From Bacteroidia bacterium (lineage in GTDB: Bacteria > Bacteroidota > Bacteroidia > Bacteroidales > Prolixibacteraceae): a DNA stretch of 32,080 bases. The translations under genes and the position numbers were made by a program. Below are positions 26,104 through 32,080 of this stretch, in pieces. Below the pieces are notes generated by a model. That model was given only the letters and a program-made list of their open reading frames with translations. It was not told the origin of the DNA and did no database searches. The stretch spans positions 30,995 to 63,074 of the forward strand of contig JAPLDR010000021.1 of assembly GCA_026391655.1 (NCBI GenBank), written 5' to 3'. Position 1 is the first letter of the stretch, and every line of letters starts with the position of its first letter.

Positions 26104-29100
26104 TTATGGATTTGGCACATTAATGATGGTGTTCACCATGGTTACTGAAGAAACAAGAGAAATCGCTCTGCCATTCAATATCGTTTGAACGGTCGTATTG
26201 GTACTATTTCCCGGAGAAGACAATGTAACTCCCGAATTAGCTATGATGGTTCCCACCATAGTGCCACCTCCTGCATAGTTAATAACCGCTGCAGTACCGA
26301 CATACCAGTACACATTTTTAGCCTGAGCGCCTCCGGTAAGGATAATACTACGTGCGCCTGTAGGCGTACCTACTGTCAGCGCGGTTGGTACCTGGAATAT
26401 CCATTCTGCATTCGCATCGCCCTGGGCATCCAGCGTAAGATCTAAGGTTGTTATGTCATATGAACTTCCTGATACATAAATACCTGGTGCTAATGTTCTG
26501 CCACCCAGTTCGGCTGTACTGAGAGTAATACCTCCTGGTTTGTTAGCCGGAGAAATACTGATATAAAAATCGCTGGCAGCTTGTAAACCTGCTTGTGCAA
26601 TTGCCATTGTTTCAGCATTTCCTCCGTGAGCACCTGTTGCAGGTATTACCGGCGGTGGTGCATCAGTGTATATCCTGCCTTTTACATTCCCGATATTAAG
26701 TGTCGTTTCTGTATAAATATCTCCGGTGCTATCGTGGAATCCCGTTATTAAAGTTGAGGCAGCGGTGGTACCGATACTTCCATTGTTAATAACAGTATAT
26801 ATTCCCTGATTGGTGATCCCTGCATTTCCGCCGAAAGAGCCGAAAACTGAAGAGAATAGTGTCGGCTTCAGTGTAGTAAATGTCCATACATAGTTAGCAG
26901 CGAGTGGAATGCCAGCAAGACTCTTAGCTCCTGTTGTAATCGTAGCCGTATATACGGTTTCCGCTACAAGAGCACTACTTGGTGTAAAGGTTGCAATTGT
27001 ACCTGTGTACGAAACTGTTCCCGCGATTACCGTTGTACCTTGTTTTAACGTAAAGGTTGTCGCAGGAGAAATAAGGGTCAACTGATCCATTGGTATACTA
27101 AAGGTTGCAGTAACTTTTTTATCAAGAGCGACGCCTGTAGCCAGATTTACCGGGTCGGTAAGAATCACCGTAGGCACTACAGCGGTGGTAAATGTCCATA
27201 CATAGTCCGCTGCCAGTGGAATGCCAGCCAGATTCTTGGCTCCCGTGGTAATCGTAGCCGTATAGAGTGTACCTGGTAAAAGATTAACCGTAGGTGTAAA
27301 GGATGCAGTTGCTGTTGAACTGTTGTACGTAATTGTTCCTCCCAGTACCGTTGTCCCTTGTTTTAAAGTAAAGTTTGTCGCAGGCGATTTGAGGGTTACC
27401 GAATCCATTGGCATACTAAACTTTGCGGTAACTATTTTATTAAGGACTACAATCTTGGCATCGTTAACCGGGTCGGTAAGAATTACCGTAGGCGCACCAG
27501 CAGTGGTAAATGTCCACACATAGTCAGCCGCCATTGGAATGCCAGCCAGACTCTTGGCTCCCGTGGTAATCGTAGCCGTATAGAGGAGACCTGGTAAAAG
27601 ATTAACCGTAGGTGTAAAGGATGCAATTGCTGTTGTACTGTTGTACGTAATTGTTCCTCCCAGTACCGTTGTCCCTTGTTTTAAAGTAAAGTTTGTCGCA
27701 GGCGATTTGAGGGTTAACGAATCCATAGGCATACTAAACTTTGCTGTAACTATTTTGTTAAGGGCGACACCTGTAGCCAGATTTAACGGGTCGGTAAGCG
27801 TCACCGTAGGCGCTCCCGCAGGGGTAAATGTCCATACATAATTTGCTGCCAGCGGAATGCCGATCAGACTCTTTGCTCCCGTTGTAATCGTAGCTGTATA
27901 GAGCGTACCTGGTAAAAGATTAACAGAAGGCGTAAAGGATGCCGTTGTTCCGTTGTATGCAACTGTTCCCAATAATACTGTTGTCCCTTGTTTTAAGGTA
28001 AAGGATATTCCATTAAGGGTCAATGGATCCATTGGCAAACTGAAGGTTGCATTAACTATTTTATCAAGGGCTACCCCAGTAGCGAGATTTATCGGGTCTG
28101 TAGCAGTTACAGTAGGCGATGCTCCCGTGGTAAATGTCCAGACATAGTTGGCTGCCAGAGGAACGCCAAGAAGACTCTTTGCTCCCGTTGTTATTGTTCC
28201 CGTATAGACCAGACCAGGTGAAAGATCACTCGTTGGAGTAAAGGATGCAACTGTTCCATTGTAGGTAACTGCTCCCAGCACTGTTGTTGTCCCTTGTTTT
28301 AACGTAAAGGTTGTCCCCGTAACGGTCAAATAATCCATTGGAACACTAAAGGTTGCTGAAACTATTTTATTAAGAACCACTCCTGTAGCCAGATTTATCG
28401 GATCGGTAGAAATCACCGTAGGCGCTGCACCGGTTGTAAATGTCCATACATAGTTAACCGCCAGTGGAATGCCTGCCAGACTCTTGGCTCCCGTTGTAAT
28501 CGTACCTGTATAGACCAGACCAGGTGAAAGAATACTGGTTGGTGTAAAGGATGCAGTTGTTCCGCTGTAGGATACTGCTCCCAGCACTGTTGTTGTCCCT
28601 TGTTTTAAAGTAAAGGTTGTCGTAGTAAGTGTCAGATAATCCATTGGCACACTAAAGGTTGCGGCAACTACTTTATTAAGGACCACTCCTGTAGCCAGAT
28701 TTATCGGGTCAGTAGAGATCACAATGGGTGACAGACCTGTATTAAAGTTCCAGATATAGTCAGCCGCCAGTGGAATACCAGCAAGGTTCTTAGCTCCCGT
28801 AGTAATGGTACCTGTATAAACGGTGTTGGGAGAAAAGGCAGCCGTAGGTGTAAAGGTCAATGTTGATCCGCTGTAAGTAATTGCTCCTGCGATTACGTTT
28901 GCCCCTTGTTTTAAGGTAACGTTTGCAGCAATCATGGTTAACGGATCCATGGGCATACTAAAGACTGCGGTAACTATTTTATCAAGGAATACTCCCGTAG
29001 CAATGTTTGCCGGGTCGGTGGAAATCACCGTGGGCGATACACCTGTATTAAAGCTCCATACATAGTTTGCTGCCATTGGAATGCCGGCTAAACTCTTTGC

Positions 29101-29778
29101 TGCTGTGGTAATAGTCCCAGTATAAACACTATTGGGTGAAAGGGCACTTGTAGGTGTAAAGGTGGCAGTTGTACCTGTGTAGGCAACTGTTCCCGCGATT
29201 GCGGTTGTCCCTAGTTTTACAGTAAAGGTTGTAGCAGGTGTACTTAGGGTCACCGGATACATTGGTATACTACAGGTTGCTGTAACTACTTTACTAAGGA
29301 GTACGCCCGTAGCATTGAATGCCGGGTCGGTAGAAATCACGGTAGGTGCTACACCTGTATTAAAGGTCCATACATAATCGGCCTGTAAAGCATTACCCAT
29401 CGGATCCTTAGCCTCTGTAGTCACCCTACCTGTATAGGTAGTGTTGGATACAAGGGGTGTGGAAGGGGTAAAGGTTGCCGTCATTCCGCTGTATGTAACT
29501 GCGCCTGCGATAGGCACAAGCGCTGCTTTTGTTCCCGCTATATTCATTGTCGCGGTTAAAGTTATTGATGATGCGTTGATCGTTGCGGGATTCATCGCCT
29601 CATTAAAGGTCGCAGTAACGACCTGGTTCAGGGGTACCCCGACCGCCCCATTTGCGGGGACTGTCGATACCACAAGCGGGCATACACCCACCTTTGCCAG
29701 GTACGTATCCTTTTTGCACCCGGTAATTAAAACAACCGATATTAGAGCGAAGGCTGCTAATAATTTTTTCGTTTTCAT
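26104..29778 (-). CDS. Lipoprotein with nine Big_5 Ig-like repeats and a C-terminal DUF3494 ice-binding domain
   Basis: The 1224-residue product has a lipoprotein signal (lipobox LITGC, Cys21) and nine tandem SbsA/Big_5 Ig-like repeats of 102-110 residues (33-970). Each repeat has a P-T-V-x-x-T-D-P start, an N-x-A-T-G-V block, F-S-x-P-M-D and a closing Y-V-W-T-F. Residues 971-1224 form a DUF3494 domain (LFSSVFGSFGGNAGITNQG, GRIYTDAPPPVIPATG, LAPGIYVSGSSYDI, WIFQVPTALTVG), the ice-binding beta-solenoid family. It looks like a surface adhesin: a lipid anchor, a long stalk and an ice-binding or ligand-binding tip. Copy D of the stress promoter lies 39 nt upstream. DUF3494 members do not all bind ice, so that activity is inferred. 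Confidence 0.92.
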   Translation of the reverse strand: MKTKKLLAAFALISVVLITGCKKDTYLAKVGVCPLVVSTVPANGAVGVPLNQVVTATFNEAMNPATINASSITLTATMNIAGTKAALVPIAGAVTYSGMTATFTPSTPLVSNTTYTGRVTTEAKDPMGNALQADYVWTFNTGVAPTVISTDPAFNATGVLLSKVVTATCSIPMYPVTLSTPATTFTVKLGTTAIAGTVAYTGTTATFTPTSALSPNSVYTGTITTAAKSLAGIPMAANYVWSFNTGVSPTVISTDPANIATGVFLDKIVTAVFSMPMDPLTMIAANVTLKQGANVIAGAITYSGSTLTFTPTAAFSPNTVYTGTITTGAKNLAGIPLAADYIWNFNTGLSPIVISTDPINLATGVVLNKVVAATFSVPMDYLTLTTTTFTLKQGTTTVLGAVSYSGTTASFTPTSILSPGLVYTGTITTGAKSLAGIPLAVNYVWTFTTGAAPTVISTDPINLATGVVLNKIVSATFSVPMDYLTVTGTTFTLKQGTTTVLGAVTYNGTVASFTPTSDLSPGLVYTGTITTGAKSLLGVPLAANYVWTFTTGASPTVTATDPINLATGVALDKIVNATFSLPMDPLTLNGISFTLKQGTTVLLGTVAYNGTTASFTPSVNLLPGTLYTATITTGAKSLIGIPLAANYVWTFTPAGAPTVTLTDPLNLATGVALNKIVTAKFSMPMDSLTLKSPATNFTLKQGTTVLGGTITYNSTTAIASFTPTVNLLPGLLYTATITTGAKSLAGIPMAADYVWTFTTAGAPTVILTDPVNDAKIVVLNKIVTAKFSMPMDSVTLKSPATNFTLKQGTTVLGGTITYNSSTATASFTPTVNLLPGTLYTATITTGAKNLAGIPLAADYVWTFTTAVVPTVILTDPVNLATGVALDKKVTATFSIPMDQLTLISPATTFTLKQGTTVIAGTVSYTGTIATFTPSSALVAETVYTATITTGAKSLAGIPLAANYVWTFTTLKPTLFSSVFGSFGGNAGITNQGIYTVINNGSIGTTAASTLITGFHDSTGDIYTETTLNIGNVKGRIYTDAPPPVIPATGAHGGNAETMAIAQAGLQAASDFYISISPANKPGGITLSTAELGGRTLAPGIYVSGSSYDITTLDLTLDAQGDANAEWIFQVPTALTVGTPTGARSIILTGGAQAKNVYWYVGTAAVINYAGGGTMVGTIIANSGVTLSSPGNSTNTTVQTILNGRAISLVSSVTMVNTIINVPNP
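26869..29682 (-). repeat. Nine tandem ~310-bp coding repeats (Big_5)
   Basis: The repeats have residue spans 33-142, 143-246, 247-348, 349-450, 451-552, 553-655, 656-761, 762-867 and 868-970 of the ice-binding lipoprotein. They are oriented alike and joined head to tail. The first repeat, next to the anchor, is the most diverged. The array may be unstable by recombination and prone to assembly collapse. Confidence 0.9.
27178..27813 (-). repeat. Recently duplicated repeat pair (repeats 8 and 7)
   Basis: The 318-bp units 27178-27495 and 27496-27813 are far more alike than other pairs, sharing long identical stretches around 27340-27400 and 27658-27718. This marks a recent duplication or gene conversion. 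Repeat 8 has lost the conserved ATGV block (NDAKIVV in its place). Confidence 0.75.
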
Positions 29779-29816
29779 TTTTAATGATTTAAATTAATGA
29801 AGAGTTTTCTTCAGCG

Positions 29817-29884
29817 TAAAATTAGGCCCAGGAATAAATGAAAGCGTTACACAATTTTTGTAAAATGTTACATCATTCACACAT
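29817..29884 (-). promoter_or_regulatory. Shared stress promoter module, copy D
   Basis: ATGTGTGAATGATGTAAC (29884-29867), TTGTGTAACGCTT (29854-29842) and a -7-like TAATTTTA (29824-29817) lie 39 nt before the ice-binding lipoprotein start. Its first box is identical to those of copies A and C. Confidence 0.8.
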
Positions 29885-29942
29885 GCTTAAAGATTTAGAT
29901 ATTATTTTAGATTAAAATACGGGGTTTCGGAAATTTGGACAC

Positions 29943-29973
29943 AAAAAAAAGCCTTACTCATCGTAAGGCTTTT
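29943..29973 (-). terminator. Terminator of the cold-shock gene
   Basis: AAAAGCCTTAC (29947-29957) pairs with GTAAGGCTTTT (29963-29973) around a five-base loop. On the minus strand the stem runs into an eight-T run. It lies 29 nt after the cold-shock stop. Confidence 0.9.
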
Positions 29974-30002
29974 AATAATAAATGTCTTATATAATATATA
30001 AA

Positions 30003-30194
30003 CTACGCGAGTTTAACATTTACGGCATTTAATCCCTTTTTACCATCTTGCAGGTCAAAGGTCACTTCGTCATTTTCCCTGATCTCATCATTCAATCCAG
30101 ATACATGTACAAAGTATTCTTTTTCTGATGCACTGTCCTTAATAAATCCAAATCCTTTGGAGTCATTAAAAAATTTAACTGTTCCTTTATTCAT
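30003..30194 (-). CDS. Cold-shock domain protein (CspA family)
   Basis: The 63-residue product is a single cold-shock domain with RNP1 KGFGFI (13-18) and RNP2 YFVHV (27-31), opening MNKGTVKFFNDS. It binds single-stranded RNA or DNA and acts as an RNA chaperone. The ATG at 30194 is chosen because it gives the standard family N-terminus; the frame stays open upstream to 30278, but that part is not conserved-looking. About 120 nt of leader lies between it and the MgtA-like gene. It has its own terminator. No copy of the shared promoter module precedes it. Confidence 0.95.
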   Translation of the reverse strand: MNKGTVKFFNDSKGFGFIKDSASEKEYFVHVSGLNDEIRENDEVTFDLQDGKKGLNAVNVKLA

Positions 30195-30316
30195 TATTAT
30201 AAAATTAATTCCGCGCAATGTACGGACTATTTTTGATATATTACTTTTTATTTTAAATAAAATCGAATGATTAAGCAATTCTTGTCTGTCTTCCGGGATT
30301 CAGTTGATTGTGTATT

Positions 30317-32080
30317 TCAAAATCTAACCTTCTTATAAAAAATAGTTTTTGTAATTTCTGCTGCAACAATGTAAACAACAACGATCAGTAATAAAAGCAG
30401 ATAGGTTGTAAATGTTAGCGGACTGAATCCAAAGATACTTCCAAGCGATGTGAAAGGTAAAATTAAGGTAATCACTGCAATCGATATTGTTGCAATTAAA
30501 AGGTATTTCCCCGGTCTGCTCCTGAAAAAAGGCTTCCTGCTTCGAATAACAAGGACAATCATCGATGCTGAGATAACAGATTCAAGAAACCAGCCGGTTC
30601 TGAACTGACTCTCATTGGCGTGAAGAACCAATAAAAGCAGACCAAAAGTAAGGTAGTCAAAAACAGAACTTACCAGACCGAAGGTAATCATGAACTTGCG
30701 AATGGCCTTGATGTCCCAGCGCCTCGGATGGTCAACCATTTCATCATCCACGCGGTCGGTAGCAATGGTCATTTCGGGGAAGTCAGTCATCAGGTTGGTG
30801 AGAAGAATCTGCTTGGGCAGCAATGGAAGAAATGGAATAAAGAGCGAAACTCCTGCCATGCTAAACATATTCCCAAAATTCGCGCTTGTGGCCATAAATA
30901 CATACTTCAGTGTATTGGCAAATGTTGTTCGTCCTTCCCTCACCCCCTCAATAAGAACACCGAGGTCCTTTTCGAGCAAAACGATATCGGCAGCATCTTT
31001 GGCAACATCTGCTGCGGTATCCACCGAAATTCCGACGTCGGCAGCATGAAGCGCAGAGGCATCGTTGATCCCATCGCCCATATAACCAACAACGTTACCT
31101 GCTTTTCTTAGGGCAATGATTATTCGTTCCTTCTGATTAGGCTCTATTTCGGCAAAAACATCCACCTTACCTACACGGGTGAGCAGCGCCCCATCGCTCA
31201 TTTTATGAAGATCGGGACCAGTGAGGATTTTATTATCCGATAGTCCCATTTTTTTACTAAGACTTCCCGCAACGAGATGGTTATCTCCCGTGATCACTTT
31301 GAGTGAAACACCGAGTTGCTTAAGACTTGCAATGGTTTCGGCGATATTTGCTTTTGGCGGATCAAAGCGGGTAAGAAATACTAAAAATATCATCTCCTTC
31401 TCGTCACTTTTATTGATGGGTGATTTGGATGACCTGTTTTTGTATGCAAGACCTAAGGTGCGGAAGCCCTGATTGCTGAATTCTTCAAAGTTTTTCTGAA
31501 TCTGATTCTGAATAGTGGCAATGTCAACGATCGTTCCATCCTTAGTTTCAGCAGAAGAACAAACATCGAGGATATTGGTTAAAGCACCTTTGGTAACCAT
31601 CAAATGTGAATCGCCGTGTATTACAGAAATACTCAACCGTTTACGAAGGAAGTCATAAGGAATTTCATCCTCCTTTCTGTATTCCGAAATGTCAATCTTA
31701 CGATTGTTACGGATCGCTTCATCGATAGGATTTGTAAAGCCGGTTTCATAAAAGGCATTGAGATAAGCGAACAGAAATACCTTGTCGCTCGCAACTCCAT
31801 TCACGTCAAGTGCTGATTGTAATTGAACGATCCCTTCGGTGAGTGTGCCTGTCTTATCGGAGCATATTACATTCATACTGCCGAAGTTTTCGATCGAAGC
31901 AAGCCGCTTGACAATTACTTTCTTCCCGGCCATTTTTTTGGCGCCATGTGCAAGATTGATGCTGATGATAGCCGGTAATAACTGCGGTGTTAACCCCACT
32001 GCAAGTGCGAGTGAAAACAGAAAAGATTCGAGAACAGGTCGTTGCAAATAAACGTTGATGGCAAATATGATGACCACCAA
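30317..32080 (-). CDS. mgtA: Magnesium-translocating P-type ATPase (MgtA-like), 5' end beyond window
   Basis: The 587 residues seen are the C-terminal two-thirds of a P3B-type ATPase; about 300 N-terminal residues lie outside the window. Landmarks are the membrane motif ALAVGLTPQLLPAII, the phosphorylation site CSDKTGTLTEG (Asp at visible residue 75), the nucleotide-binding and hinge motifs TGDN and GDGINDASALHAADVGISVD, and C-terminal membrane helices (about 395-585). It should move Mg2+ into the cytoplasm, as MgtA/MgtB do. E. coli MgtA has GLTPEMLP where this has GLTPQLLP. The substrate is inferred from family, and a related divalent ion is possible. Confidence 0.9.
   Translation of the reverse strand: MVVIIFAINVYLQRPVLESFLFSLALAVGLTPQLLPAIISINLAHGAKKMAGKKVIVKRLASIENFGSMNVICSDKTGTLTEGIVQLQSALDVNGVASDKVFLFAYLNAFYETGFTNPIDEAIRNNRKIDISEYRKEDEIPYDFLRKRLSISVIHGDSHLMVTKGALTNILDVCSSAETKDGTIVDIATIQNQIQKNFEEFSNQGFRTLGLAYKNRSSKSPINKSDEKEMIFLVFLTRFDPPKANIAETIASLKQLGVSLKVITGDNHLVAGSLSKKMGLSDNKILTGPDLHKMSDGALLTRVGKVDVFAEIEPNQKERIIIALRKAGNVVGYMGDGINDASALHAADVGISVDTAADVAKDAADIVLLEKDLGVLIEGVREGRTTFANTLKYVFMATSANFGNMFSMAGVSLFIPFLPLLPKQILLTNLMTDFPEMTIATDRVDDEMVDHPRRWDIKAIRKFMITFGLVSSVFDYLTFGLLLLVLHANESQFRTGWFLESVISASMIVLVIRSRKPFFRSRPGKYLLIATISIAVITLILPFTSLGSIFGFSPLTFTTYLLLLLIVVVYIVAAEITKTIFYKKVRF

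Noticed and set aside
26869-29682. Regularly spaced similar ~310-bp units, at first sight an array
   Set aside because: They are in-frame protein repeats (Big_5) within one long gene; plus-strand frames over them are shadows. No CRISPR-like short repeat and spacer pattern exists.
30195-30278. N-terminal extension of the cold-shock protein
   Set aside because: The standard CspA start MNKGTVKFF lies at 30194; the extension is AT-rich leader.
1-32080. tRNA, rRNA, insertion sequence, integrase or phage genes
   Set aside because: None was recognised on either strand by reading; composition and gene types are consistent with core or ordinary accessory chromosome.

Overview
The window is a stretch of chromosome from a member of the Bacteroidota, probably a Bacteroidales/Marinilabiliales-like heterotroph. 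The signs are a moderately AT-rich sequence, A-rich leaders with almost no Shine-Dalgarno sites, many type II (lipobox) signal peptides, one textbook Bacteroidota promoter (TTTG-N19-TATCTTTG at 4147-4177), and typical families: GH2 beta-galactosidase, DUF1080, DUF3160, DUF3494/Big_5 and DUF898. No tRNA, rRNA, insertion sequence, phage or CRISPR array was seen.

Region 1 (1-7.4 kb) is a secreted catabolic block. A gamma-glutamyltransferase gene and a GH2 beta-galactosidase gene, cut by the window edge, run leftward from one promoter. Diverging from them are a Tat-exported xylose-isomerase-like TIM-barrel protein, a lipoprotein phosphoesterase and a DUF1080 (3-keto-disaccharide hydrolase-like) protein. 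Region 2 (7.4-15.5 kb) holds a broken yaaA (internal deletion plus frameshift), an Ig-like lipoprotein, an overlapping pair (DUF3160 propeller protein and CapA-like phosphoesterase), a DUF898 membrane protein and an exported NTF2-like protein.

Region 3 (15.8-30 kb) is an envelope and stress block, all on the minus strand. It includes a 48-residue Lmo0937-type membrane protein, an outer-membrane barrel protein, a basic exported protein whose gene carries an apparent one-base frameshift, an OmpA lipoprotein, a phospholipid-transport operon (mlaE-mlaF-mlaD plus a POTRA/barrel protein and a YihY protein), csbD, a large OmpA protein and a 1224-residue lipoprotein with nine Big_5 repeats ending in a DUF3494 ice-binding domain. 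A cold-shock protein gene and the end of an MgtA-type P-type ATPase gene close the window.

The main discovery candidate is a shared promoter module found four times in Region 3 (17183-17250, 18247-18314, 23814-23881, 29817-29884). Each copy aligns without gaps over 68 nt: an ATGTGTGAATGATGTAAC box, then a TTGTGTAACGCTT box 21 bp later (repeat to repeat), then a -7-like NANNTTTG at fixed distance, 32-40 nt before the start codon. It drives the three-gene barrel/Lmo0937 unit, the OmpA lipoprotein, csbD and the ice-binding/OmpA pair. This points to one local envelope-stress regulon under a single activator or alternative sigma factor. The 21-bp direct-repeat geometry fits a LytTR response regulator, but no regulator gene is in the window.
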